Source of the DNA: Smittium mucronatum
Taxonomy: Eukaryota; Kickxellomycota; Harpellomycetes; Harpellales; Legeriomycetaceae
Length of the DNA: 62,630 nt
Direction of reading: 5' to 3'
Assembly (NCBI GenBank): GCA_001953115.1
Contig: LSSL01000874.1
Location: 1-62,630, forward strand
Shown: positions 13,445-24,524 of the stretch, in pieces
How positions within the stretch are numbered: the first letter of the stretch is position 1
Layout of the letters: every line of letters begins with the position of its first letter
Position numbers and translations under genes: made by a program
Notes under the pieces: generated by a model
Databases searched by the model: none
What the model was told of the DNA's origin: nothing
The model's input: the letters and a program-made list of their open reading frames with translations, nothing else

Positions 13445-14578
13445 TCAATATTTTGATATTTTGAATTTTTTTTTTTTTTACAACTTTAAAATAATATTTC
13501 TATATCTCCATGACCGCAGTACAACTAGGGGATTTTTTTCTTTTCGCAGTAATAATAGATAACAGTGTATTTATTTAAAAAAAAAGTCTATTTTATGTTC
13601 CACATTCTTCTAAGATCATCATATTTCTCAAAAGTAAAATATTCCTCAGTCAAAACATTCATGTTTCAATATTAATAATTATAAAAAACCTAGTTTTCCA
13701 AATATAATAAATATCAAAATACCCTTATATTAATATAAATAATTTTTTGATTTTTATATTTTTTTTTGGAGGCCATCTCAATATTTCAATTTTTTATACT
13801 AAATTATGTAAAAAAATAATTTGAATATACTTTGGCAATTTTCTATTAAAAAATAGAATTCAAAGATTTATATTTTCGTTTTTATCTTATATAGTACAAA
13901 TAAACAGCGATAAACAAACCCCTTCTATCACGATTTAAATTTTTTTTTAGGAAAAATTCTTGAAATTCGTGGACAAAAATGACTAGTACATAAATTAGAT
14001 TCTAGGCTTTTTTTCAGAATCTTCGGAAATTTACAGATTTTATCCGCTTTTTCTAGCTTTTGAGGAAAAAAATCATTTAAACCATCGAGAAATATCGTTT
14101 TTTTTCTATAGATTTTTTTTATGAAAAGAACTAATAGTTTTTTTTAATTTTTATTGTGTAAATTCAAATTCCATCCAAGAGTAATAAAAATTTACTATTA
14201 AGTCAGTGTTAAAAAAAATGGCAAAAATTAGTTAAAAATTATAATTCAACCTTTCATTTTTTTATGTCGAAAATTGCTGGATTCTGACTGAGGTGAAAAT
14301 TGGTATATTTTTTTTAGATTCTTCAACACTATTAAAAAAAATAAATCATAATCAACAAAAAGTTTTATTATCGATAATTATCGTGGGGCTTCAATTCAAA
14401 AAAAAAAAGACAAGCTTAAACCCCACAAGGGTTTTTTTGAAAATTAATAATTTAGATTTGGATAAAAAAAACTGATATTGAAGGGTAGAAGTTTATATGA
14501 AAATAAAATAAAATCTAAAAATTCAAATTGAAAAGTTCTGTATTTGGGTGTGAATATTTGTAGATTGGGAGAGGGGGG

Positions 14579-17407
14579 TCATTCTAGAGCATCTATGGTT
14601 CTTTGATCCAAAATCACTTTATCTAGTGCATTATTAATTTCGGACAACCGAGTCCGAGACATTTGATACAGATGTCTTCTTTCAGATAGTACTCTGGAAA
14701 GTCTGGCAATTTCGGCTTTATTATTTTCAAAATTATCCTCTTTAGCAGTTGATGAATTTGAGATATGACTTATACTAGAAATATGAATAATATCTGAGGA
14801 CCACTCGTTGTTAGTTAAATGCTCATCTAAATTATTCTCAATGGGAATATAATTTGAAGATTGAACTTTTTGATGACCCAAAAAAGCCGTGTTTAATTTT
14901 GCAGTATGCCATGGGACTCCTAATTTAGTAGGAAGCTGAGTTGTAGGAGCTATATCAGAAAATTTATTCCGGATTGTCTTCTCAGTTTCATCCAATCCAA
15001 TCAATCCATCACTTGACCACTCATGAATTGTGTACAATTTATTGGTTGATGGTTGAGGATTTATTCTTAAACCAAGATAGTTAAGAGAGTTATTAAGACT
15101 CTCAACGCTTGAGTTAGGAATAGGAGGCAAGTGTGAGTCGCCTAATCTTAGTACAAAATCATGATATAAAGCGAGATGATTTCGGTTCGATATTGTTATT
15201 AAAGTAATGTCTATACTTTTTGCATGTTTATACATTATTTCTTCGACTGAATAACTGACGGCACTTGTGCATTCATCAAGAATAGCGAACTTTGGTCGAT
15301 GGTAAAATAGTCTGGCCATACAAATCTTTTGGCTCTCTTCATCAGTTAGAGAATTGGACCAGTTTTTTATTGAGTTTAACCCGCCCTCTTTTTCAGGCAA
15401 ATAATCCAAACTAACGATCTTTAGGATTTCAAGCAGATCATCATCTGTGTGCCCATTTTTTATCATTAAGCTTTGACCATGAGGATAGATTATCTGATCT
15501 CTTAGGGACCCCATACACATATAAGATTGGGAAGGAATATACATAATATCATCACTGGGTGGTTTTTTAAGAATACCAAAAAAAGTGGGCCATAAACCGG
15601 AAATAGTCTTTAACAAAGATGATTTCCCTATGCCAGCTGGGCCTTTTACGAGCCAATTCTCGCCGGGATTGACAGTCCAGAAAAGAGGTTGAATAAGAAC
15701 TTTACCAGAATAATATGGGTTGAGGCTAGGAAGGATGATTGGAACACAAGTCAATTTAATTCCATTGAAATTCTGGTAAACTACCCTTCTTGCACCAGCT
15801 AGAGTCAAGTCTTTATTTAAGTTTGCAATATCATCGGAACTCTCAAAGGGCTCAGGATAATAATCTTTACGCAATGCATGACCAGTTTGAAGAAATGAAA
15901 AGATTAGATCAGTGCTGCCAGAAAGTTCCATTAATCTATTAGGAGTATACATTAATCTCCCTATTGCATCAATAAAATATAGCATTAGCCATCTGTTAGA
16001 GGAATAGTTTCTCATTCTAATGGCGCTGAAAGAATAATTGGCTTCCAAATTACCAAGATCTTTAAAGGATGGATAGGATCCTAAGAAATAACCAATAACG
16101 GGGGGAATGTACTTTACAACCATATTTTCAGCAATGACATATTTAAATCTCATCTTTATTATAGACTGGCTTAGTTTGAAAAGTTTATGGAGGGATTTGG
16201 AGGAAGAAAGCTTTTCAAAATCCTCACCACTATTAAAGGATATTTCCTCCGAATTGGCGGCAATATGAGAATAATCTAACTTGTATCTTTTTTCGATTCG
16301 GTCTCGAGTATCAATGAGTTTTTCAAATGAAGGTGTAATTTTTTTAAGGAAGAGAAAAGATACAGTATAGAATAATGCAATCAAGGCAGAGCCGTTTACG
16401 CCCAGATTTTTATTAATCTGTGTACCTAAGGCGACTAAGTCTATTGTGGGGTTCACAATGCTGGAAAGTAAAAGAGATAAAGCTGAACAGAATTTGGTGA
16501 TATCGCCTTTAAGTACTCTAAATCAAAACAAAAAGGGTTTGAAGTCAAGTTTTGGCTATGTGTAAAATAAAAAAATCATTAATTATGGGAATGTGACTTA
16601 CTTGTCGGGATTGTTATATGCTCTATTCATTTTAGCAAGCTTGAAGGTTATGTTTTCGTTATTTAAAAACAATTCGTAAATATAATTGGTTAATCGAGAA
16701 CGAATAGCAGAGGAAAGAATAGATTCCAAGTAGTGAATCAAACTCTTAGTATAAGTTAGTGGTATGGACAAGATTAGATGCGAGAATAAAGCCATGAAGA
16801 ACTTTCTCCTTTTAGCTTGAATCAGGTATTTTATGACATTACCATCCAACTCGGTCATTATGATTTTGATCCAAATTCCCAAAATTGATAGCAGAATATG
16901 AATATATACAGTCAATGCCTCTCTACTGTACCAAGTCGGAACTAAAATTCTAAGCAGAATTCTTAATTTAATAAAAAACCCTATATTGATACCACCAATC
17001 CTTTTTGGAAGGAGAATTATATTTTTTGTGTTTAGTATCTTGCTAGATATTCCTGGATCAGATAAATAAGCCATTTTTTTTAGTGGATTTTTTAATTCAT
17101 CTGGTAAAAATTGAAAGCTATTATTTTCATCAGGACTATGGCTGGTTTGCAAAAAATAAACAGAGTCAAGATCTAAAATTGAATTGATTTTATCTATTGA
17201 TGGCTGTTTGAAAAACAACTTTTTTGCTGTTTCAAAAATTTCAGGGAAAAATCCCTCTTTGTGTAAGTTCATATTTTCTTTTATTCTTTTCAATGCATCT
17301 TTATATTGATAATAACTCGAAAAAATTATCAATGAAATGACTCCTGTTACTGTCAGAAGAGAGGTTTTTTTAAACTTGTGAAATTTGGATTTCTCGATAT
17401 AACTCAT
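14579..17407 (-). CDS. Peroxisomal ABCD-type half ABC transporter with degenerate ATPase motifs (two exons)
   Basis: Exon 1 is 17407-16602 and exon 2 is 16517-14579 (TGA stop), giving 914 residues; the ATG at 17407 opens the frame. Family features in order: hydrophobic segment at residues 16-32; ABCD membrane domain from about 142 (RILLRILVPTWYSREAL, TELDG at 185-189); RAYNNPDK across the splice, matching the family's N-A/P-D-Q block; EEISF at 359-363, the EAA-like loop; Walker A GPAGIGKSS at 561-569; Walker B FAILDE at 679-684; D-loop SAVS at 687-690. The signature is LTDEE (659-663) instead of LSGGE, the H-loop is SNRN with Asn713 for His, and the Q-loop reads IPSQSYM. A polar linker and a heptad-like C-terminus ending DALE close it. 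ABCD proteins dimerise in the peroxisomal membrane and import long-chain acyl-CoA. I infer at most a partner or regulatory subunit. It is long for the family. Confidence 0.9.
16518..16601 (-). other. 84-base spliceosomal intron of the ABCD gene
   Basis: The donor is GTAAGT directly after CCCGACAA, and the acceptor is TTTGATTTAG. Removing it joins AA to A, giving Lys269 and an uninterrupted NPDK-VLKGDITKFC reading that fits the conserved ABCD sequence on both sides. Without splicing exon 1 ends at TAA, and exon 2 would have to start at a GTG. Confidence 0.9.
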
Positions 17408-18497
17408 AGGAAAATATTAATAAGAGCCAAAAATAGACTATTTCACTATTTATTTTGAAGAAAATAAGAAAAATTAAAATAAATCACAATTATTTATTGA
17501 AACTTTATCAACTTTAGAATAATGTTCTATTTATCAAAAATATAAATCATGGGACTCGATTTAAAAAATTTCAAAAAAGACAAGCTAAAAAGTCCCCTGA
17601 GCCAATGTGCTTTGTTATATATAATAAACCATCCGCATTATAACCTAATACATTTTTTAAATATTAAGCTTCAGATAACTCCCGACATTGATCAATCGCT
17701 TCCAGGATGGCAAAAAAGATGCATGTGTAATTATATCAGTATAAATGTAGATTTGTGATATGAGTTAGCATTTTCCGGACCAAAAAATCATTTTATTCCT
17801 ATTTGTGAATTACAAATTTTTTTATGAAATAATATATAATTTAGTTAACACAATTACACATGTTTTTTAATATTAAAAATTATTTTATTAACCAGAAAAT
17901 GTATGCAATTTTTGCACTACCGGCCATGAAATAGAAAGAGTTGGATTGGATATACCAAACAAGCATTTTTGTTTATTAGGAAATAATAATAACAAATTAG
18001 CTAGTAAAAATCACTGGAAGTAATTATATTTTGAGTAGCTATTGCGAAAACTTCATTTTCTTGCAGTAGAAATTACATCATTTGCTGGGGTTTGTGATAA
18101 CGAAAATGATGGGCATTGATGATTTTTTCTTAGATTAAAAGGGCATAAAATATCCATAAATGTTGGCCAAAAAAATATACTCATAATAACTCTATCAGTA
18201 CATCTTTGCCAACTATTTATAGTCAATCATATGCAGCAGACCTAATCTTTACATTGTTGATAAAATATAGTTAGGTCAATAAAAATACCATATTTCTGCT
18301 CTGAATTGAAAAATTAATTCCATTTATAATTATTATAAACTAATATTATATTTGTATTTATTTGCATATTATAAAAAGGAGAGTCGATTTGATAGAATTC
18401 ATCCTATAAAAAAATGTACTTCCTCCAGAACATTTCAGTCAGCTTGCGAAGGCCCAATAATTGAGTATATTTATTAATATTAAACAATAAACAGTAA
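17408..18497. other. Intergenic stretch upstream of the ABCD gene
   Basis: It contains the presumed promoter of the minus-strand transporter; no specific element can be named. A plus-strand frame of 69 codons at 17549-17758 (MGLDLKNFKKDKLKSPLSQ...) is somewhat less AT-biased than the rest but matches nothing I know, so it is not called as a gene. Confidence 0.45.
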
Positions 18498-18621
18498 TTA
18501 ACCCTTTCAAGGTTGATGGCACAAAAATTTGGATTTCCTTTTTGCTATATATTCTCATTTAATTAATTTTATTTGTATATTATTGGATAAATCAAAAAGT
18601 TGGGCCTGTTGAAAGGGTTAA
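18498..18621. mobile_element. piggyBac-like MITE with TTAA target duplication
   Basis: A 116-base segment (18502-18617) begins CCCTTTCAA and ends TTGAAAGGG, a perfect 9-base terminal inverted repeat, and is flanked on both sides by TTAA (18498-18501, 18618-18621). CCC termini plus TTAA duplication are the established signature of piggyBac-type transposons. No coding capacity is present, so it would have been moved by a transposase elsewhere. A relative of its left end is seen at 28341. Confidence 0.6.
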
Positions 18622-19640
18622 TTCACAAAAATAGGAGCAAGGTTTAAATTTGTGCCCGGAAATGTTTAAAGGGTTACACATACACATGCATTCATCACAC
18701 GCAATTTTTGGGATCCGCATATCATATGGGTGATTCTTAGGGATACGGAACGCTTTTTTCCTGAATTACTTATAAGTTGATTTATTAAAAAAAAATTCAA
18801 TTGGTTAGTTAATCACTATTATTTCCAGAATTGGGGTAAACTAGCCTTCTTTACATTATTGGCAATTATTATTTGCTATTAATTTTTATTTCAAGCAAAT
18901 TATTAACTTAGCATTAAAAAATGGAATCCTTACTAAATAGAAATAAGAAACTTTAGCGAGAAAAGCATCTGGTATTTCAAAAAATTTCCCATTCATACAT
19001 TAAGGTCTTATTACAATAAAAAAAAAGGTCTGATCACAAATTTATAATGGAGATGCGAATGTGAAATGTTAACAAATGTTTAATTTTTACATAGATACAT
19101 TAGGGTCTGTCCCAAGTCAGCATTAAAGACTAAATTGAATTTGCTGGCTTAAGCCATTTCCAATAAGATTCAGTTAAAATTAACAATCTTATCCCATCTA
19201 CCAATTATTCACACCTAACTTTTTTGTCGTTGTTTTGGAATTCAATTTGAAGCTATAAAAATAAGTTATTGGGTTAGAATTCAATCCAGAAAAATACTCA
19301 GATATTTTTTTAACACATTTTATTAGACATTTAACAAATTCTATTTTTATAGCACCAATGGATTTTTGATCTCATCTAATTTTAAGTTAATATAATCGAA
19401 TGTTTATTTCTGGTCTAATATAGCGAATAGAATTTTATTATTTTTAAAATTAGGCACCAAAATACCCGCGTATATTTATTCAAAATTTTGATCTGCCAAT
19501 GGGAAAAAATATGGGCTTTTTTTCGAGGTGAAGATTTAAGAGGTGCCAACTTAAGACCAACTCTACTGATTTAGGAATAAAAATGGATCTCACTTTCCTA
19601 ACAATACCGACTTCCATACTAAATAATTATTACCATTCAT
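18622..19640. other. AT-rich stretch with possible small inverted-repeat relic
   Basis: No gene is seen. A 100-base segment at about 19453-19552 opens with GGCACC and closes with GGTGCC and contains AATACCCGCGTA, a motif repeated at 25638 and 60456. This may be a very small MITE, but the 6-base terminal match is weak evidence. Confidence 0.3.
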
Positions 19641-19886
19641 CACCATTCTTAGACCTCAGTCATCCAGCCTACTTGAAGCAATGCCAGGGGGGGTCTTTCG
19701 GTTGGTAGATTGAACCCTTTTCCCGTAGGTACGCAGCCGGTAGTCCGGCAGAGGAGCTTATTGTAGTTAGGATAATAGTCTTTTCTATACGTATTTTTCT
19801 TTTTTTCAAATTTTTTTAGTATAGTTTTTAATGACGTTATCTTACAATAAAATTCCGTGATACAAAAAAAAAACACCATTCTTAGA
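19641..19886 (+). mobile_element. Retroposon family R, copy B: 5'-truncated, poly(A)-tailed, 13-base target duplication
   Basis: A 220-base insert (19654-19873) is flanked by identical 13-mers CACCATTCTTAGA at 19641-19653 and 19874-19886. The insert begins exactly at the CCTCAGTCAT found internally at 36180 in copy C, so about 410 bases of the family are missing from the 5' side. It ends AATAAAATTCCGTGATAC and ten A. An AATAAA signal, an A tail, 5' truncation and a 13-base duplication are the established marks of target-primed reverse transcription by a LINE-type enzyme. Confidence 0.85.
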
Positions 19887-20710
19887 ATAGTATAGACCGT
19901 TCTTCCGGATCGAAGTTCTATTCAGCAACTGATGGTGGGCTGTTTAGACCGCTTCCCAATTTTTTGTTACAGATAACCCACGTTATTCACAAGCTATTTT
20001 CAAAAAAAAAAATCTTGTGAATTGTGAAGATAAAGTAAATTAGAGATTGGTTTATAAACTTGGCTATAACTGAATTTACAAAATGTGTTCCGATTATGAA
20101 ATGGGAGATCCTATTATGGAACAGACACTTGCCTAACAATTTTTTATTATTTACAGGGTTCTTCATAGTGACAGAAAATCGTTTAGGAAATATATTTTGG
20201 ATTACCTAAACACTAAACAAGTCAGTTAATTAAATATTGGTTAAATGTTTTTTCTCAACAGAATCTGAAAAAAATAGACAGAAACTGGAAAATTCCACAA
20301 AATCTGGGAAATTTCAACAGATTTCATTTTTAAATCATATTTACCAATGAAAACCGATAAAATTCTGCAAACTTTTTATCAAATTTTACCATTGAATAAA
20401 GTATCATCATTCATATTTATTTAGTCAGTTACAAAAATTGGAATAAAACGTTAATCTATTCTTAATTAATATCATTGAATATAGATATATGCGTTTTTAA
20501 TTAATAAATCGTAAGCTTAAAAAAAAAATATGTGCGTGCGACTATAGCTTGTTAAGGGGGTTTCTTTGGGTCAAAAAGAGTGTTTATCTTTCCAGAAAAT
20601 ATTATTTAAACATAGAGAAATCGAATTTTATTCATAAAAATTAATCCCAAGAGTAAATCAAAATTAAGTAAGATACCGTCTTTATCATCCTAATAAACAA
20701 AAGACAATAA
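19887..20710. other. AT-rich stretch, nothing recognised
   Basis: No coding frame, repeat or RNA gene could be identified here. It leads into the hexanucleotide microsatellite. Confidence 0.5.
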
Positions 20711-21397
20711 TAGAAATAGAAATAGAAATAGAAATAGAAATAGAAATAGAAATAGAAATAGAAATAGAAATAGAAATAGAAATAGAAATAGAAATAGAAA
20801 TAGAAATAGAAATAGAAATAGAAATAGAAATAGAAATAGAAATAGAAATAGAAATAGAAATANNNNNNNNNNNNNNNNNNNNNNNNNNNNNNNNNNNNNN
20901 NNNNNNNNNNNNNNNNNNNNNNNNNNNNNNNNNNNNNNNNNNNNNNNNNNNNNNNNNNNNNNNNNNNNNNNNNNNNNNNNNNNNNNNNNNNNNNNNNNNN
21001 NNNNNNNNNNNNNNNNNNNNNNNNNNNNNNNNNNNNNNNNNNNNNNNNNNNNNNNNNNNNNNNNNNNNNNNNNNNNNNNNNNNNNNNNNNNNNNNNNNNN
21101 NNNNNNNNNNNNNNNNNNNNNNNNNNNNNNNNNNNNNNNNNNNNNNNNNNNNNNNNNNNNNNNNNNNNNNNNNNNNNNNNNNNNNNNNNNNNNNNNNNNN
21201 NNNNNNNNNNNNNNNNNNNNNNNNNNNNNNNNNNNNNNNNNAGAAATAGAAATAGAAATAGAAATAGAAATAGAAATAGAAATAGAAATAGAAATAGAAA
21301 TAGAAATAGAAATAGAAATAGAAATAGAAATAGAAATAGAAATAGAAATAGAAATAGAAATAGAAATAGAAATAGAAATAGAAATAGAAATAGAAAT
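20711..21397. repeat. (TAGAAA)n microsatellite split by a 379-base assembly gap
   Basis: About 25 perfect hexamer units lie left of the gap and about 26 right of it; 20863-21241 are N. Both sides are essentially unmutated, unlike the rotted neighbourhood. Open frames reported across it are artefacts of the repeat. The true unit number is unknown. Confidence 0.95.
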
Positions 21398-22304
21398 TAA
21401 ATTAAAGTTCATAAATAAAACTTTTGGTTTTATATCTCACAGATGTGGAGTGAAATTGTATATTTTATAACACATGAGGTGTTATAATCTTCTTAGTGTA
21501 TTTAAAGGTTGGAAAATAAAAATCTAAAAAATAATTTAAAAAACCGAAAAATTAGGTGCAAATCTGAAATTATATTTAGTAGACTAAATCATTTTTAAGA
21601 AATTTGCTGAATTAGAATTTCCAGCTATTAAAAACTGAAAAATAATCAAGCAAAAATTGAAGCCTTTGTTTTTTGTATTTTTGGTTTAAATTTCCCTATT
21701 TTTTTATATTAAAGCATGTGATAGGAACGTAATAATTAAAAATTAAGACCAACATCGACGATAGCTAATGATATCAAATTTAAAGCTTTACATAAAGTTT
21801 TACATGTATCAATTTTTTTTTTTTCTTATCATAAATAATTATTCACTACTGTAATGCTATTTTGATATAGACATGATCTAGAAAATCATAAATATTTTAT
21901 AGTCCCACTTAAACTCCAATATCTTAATAAATCATTAAACATAAAAAATATATAGATAGCATGTTCTCAGTTATAGTTTGTTCATGATATTAGTTTATTA
22001 TTCTTGTGCCGAAATTTTTTTTCCTAAAAAACCACTATTTTTTAGATTTATTATAATAATTGAATCTCAAAAAGTTGGTAAAAAAACTGTGATTCGGTTA
22101 AGAAAAAACCGAATTTCCAGGATGTCATTTATTTACCACTATTTTTTTCAGATTTTCATACAAAAAATTTCAGATTTTATTGGTTAAATTGTTAGATTTG
22201 CATTAATACGGTAATATTTTCAGTTTTTCAAAAAATGTTTCAGACAAATCTAAAAATTTCAGGTTTTGAAAAGATTTTTCAGGACTTTAATGTTTAACCG
22301 TATT
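21398..22304. other. AT-rich stretch, nothing recognised
   Basis: No gene is seen. A hairpin-capable ATTCGGTT/AACCGAAT pair lies near 22091-22114. The 69-codon frame at 21978-22187 is low complexity. Confidence 0.45.
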
Positions 22305-22412
22305 TACAGATATCCTCAGTTTTATACGACTTTTTTAAGCGAATTTCGATGTTTCGCGAATTGGAAAATCTTCTTTTGTTTTTTTATGCGAATTCTCATT
22401 TTTCGCGAAATG
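22305..22412 (+). mobile_element. Possible pogo-like transposon end (left)
   Basis: TACAGATATCCTCAGTTTTA is followed by two tandem versions of a GCGAATTTCGATGTTTCGCGAA-like block. The start CAG-ATATC-C-TC resembles, in inverse orientation, the end at 25638-25667 (CAGTTATCTCTCGATTTACG). A TA before CAG fits Tc1/mariner-pogo insertion. No transposase was found between the two. Confidence 0.3.
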
Positions 22413-22655
22413 TAATTAAACAGTATAATTGCTTACAATATCTTTCTTGATTTAATTTATTCAATTAAAATGTAATTAATTTATAGACTTGTTTAAATAA
22501 ATCTTACGGGTATTCGTTATGAAACTGCTGATTTTTAAATTTTAACTCTTTCATTCGCCAAATTTTTACATAATTTTTTTTGAAACGTTGCAAGGGATAT
22601 TATATAATATGATATATTTCATAGGCCAAATATATAAGATTCGATTTCCCGAAAC

Positions 22656-23070
22656 TAAATAAATAAAGATAAAAACGAAACTTTCCGTACAATAAGTGTC
22701 ATTTTTAACATTTACACTGTAAACCTTGATATTTTTAGTGTTTTATTAGTCAAAAATAATCGAGTACAAGCATATAAATGAAGATAAAAATGACATTTTC
22801 TTGACAGTAAGTGCATTTTTTTACATTTACAATACACAAATTCAGATCGGTATTATTTTATTAGTCAAAAAAAATCAAATTAAAACAAATAAATGACAAG
22901 AAAAATGGCACTTTCTGGACAGTGAGTGCATCTTTTTACATTTAAACTATAAAGTATGCTATTTTAATGTTTTATTAGCCAAAAATAATCAACTCTAAAC
23001 AAATAAACGAAATTAAAAATGAAATTTTCTGAGCAGTCAGTACATTATTTTACATTAAACTATAATATTA
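22656..23070. repeat. Tandem array, about 3.6 units of 114-115 bases
   Basis: Units start near 22656, 22771, 22886 and 23000. Each carries (A/C)AAATAAATGAAGATAAAA, then a GACAGTAAGTGCATTTTTTA-like block, then TTTTATTAGTCAAAAA. Units differ by scattered substitutions, so this is an old minisatellite-like array and not a recent expansion. Confidence 0.75.
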
Positions 23071-23419
23071 TTTTTTTTGCAAAGTTAATTTGTGATTTCA
23101 ACAATTTAAATTTACCAATGCGATTTTCAGAATTTAATTAATAAATGCATTTATTTTTTTATAATTCATTTTAGGCTTCATCTTTTAACTGTTCATCACT
23201 TTTTTATTTGTAATACTTAATTATAAATGTATTTTAAGATGCTACTATATTTGCTTTTAATACCGTATGTGTGCGATTCATTGGTACTATTGACTTTTTC
23301 AGACTTCTCTATGAAGCCATTTTAGTATAACCAGAACTAAAAGGATTAAAATAATAATAAGCAATGTATAAGGGCGTTCCCTATATAATTTTAACGATTT
23401 TATGGTAGGTTTATTGCTA

Positions 23420-24524
23420 TTTGAATGAAATAAAGAATTTTTTGGATATTATCTAAATTAAATTAAATAAAATCATGGTTTTCAAATGTTTTATGAAGTT
23501 ATATAATAATTGGATATATTAATATGCAATTTTAGAAATTGAGAAAATGTATTTATTTTGGGATAAACGCATTTAATTGAAAAATTCAGAATAATATGAA
23601 AATTGGCGCCATTTTCAAATAAATGCGAATTTATCAATTTAACGCGTTTTATTCAATTTTAACCTAATTTCTCAATTTCCCAAAATCCGTATCAAGATAT
23701 TTAAATAATAAAATTTTGCGTCAGATTTTTCATTATAAGCTCCAGATAGCGGAAATGATGCATTTTTTTGATTATTGGGGCCAAATATCAATAAAAATTT
23801 GTATTTTTTTCCAACACTATTTTATTTAAGCTTTATAGCAAAATTTAGTTATATATTACAAAACTCATTTCAAAATTATATATTATATTTTTTTCGCTTT
23901 TATTACTTTGGTAATAAAAATCCCTTTAGTTAAAAATTTAAATAAAGATAGGGAATACATAAATAAACAAGCAAATTTCAAGATTACTTTTAATGTCTTG
24001 TTTATTTCTGATGGGTAATATAATTAAATTCCTCAATATCATAAATTAAGCCTTGTAATTCTTTTTTATTTTTGTCTCGGTTTTTTTTATATTTGGAATT
24101 TATGAAACCCGTAATTCAAAAAACTAAATTTCACAACTTATTCCCGTTATTATAAAAAGTGATTCATATTATAATCCAGATTTAAAAATTCTTAAACCCA
24201 AAATGCAATTCGAAAAATCTGACGCAAACGTTTATTATTTAAATATCTTGATACGGATTTTGGGAAATTGAGAAATTAGGTTAAAATTGAATAAAACGCG
24301 TTAAATTGATAAATTCGCATTTATTTGAAAATGGTGCCAATTTTCAAATTATTCTGAATTTTTCAATTAAACGCGTTTATCCCAAAATAAATGCATTTCT
24401 TCAATTTCTAAAATTGCATATTAATAAATCCAATAATTATATAACTTCATAAAAAATTTGAAAACCATGATTTTATTTTAATTAATTTATAATAATATCC
24501 AAAAAATTCTTTATTTCATTCAAA
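23420..24524. mobile_element. Foldback element with about 312-base terminal inverted repeats
   Basis: The left arm 23420-23731 (TTTGAATGAAATAAAGAATT... to GCGTCAGATTTTTC) is matched in reverse complement by the right arm 24212-24524, with only scattered differences and small gaps. The 480-base spacer (23732-24211) has no coding capacity. Long arms and a non-coding core are typical of foldback/MITE-type DNA elements. I could not find a convincing target duplication. Arm similarity is far higher than between other repeat copies in this window, so it is either recent or kept alike by conversion. Confidence 0.8.

Larger units (their letters stand above)
2443..14578. other. 12-kb AT desert between the two convergent ABCD genes
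   Basis: By eye the base composition is far more AT-rich than the flanking genes and no protein family could be recognised. Short open frames (for example 3903-4118, 7411-7617, 7562-7876, 12385-12600) translate to Lys/Asn/Ile/Phe-rich low-complexity sequence and are not called as genes. Items listed separately are two short dispersed repeats (6292-6345, 11315-11366), two palindromes (7964-7990, 8554-8574) and one open relic frame (13070-13444). The stretch is probably decayed transposon DNA. Confidence 0.6.

Noticed and set aside
17549..17758. 69-codon frame upstream of the ABCD gene
   Set aside because: No homologue recognised, no splice or context support; could be chance.
20690..21412. 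Long open frame of alternating Ile-Ser / Phe-Leu on the minus strand
   Set aside because: It is the translation of the (TAGAAA)n microsatellite and the N gap, not a protein.
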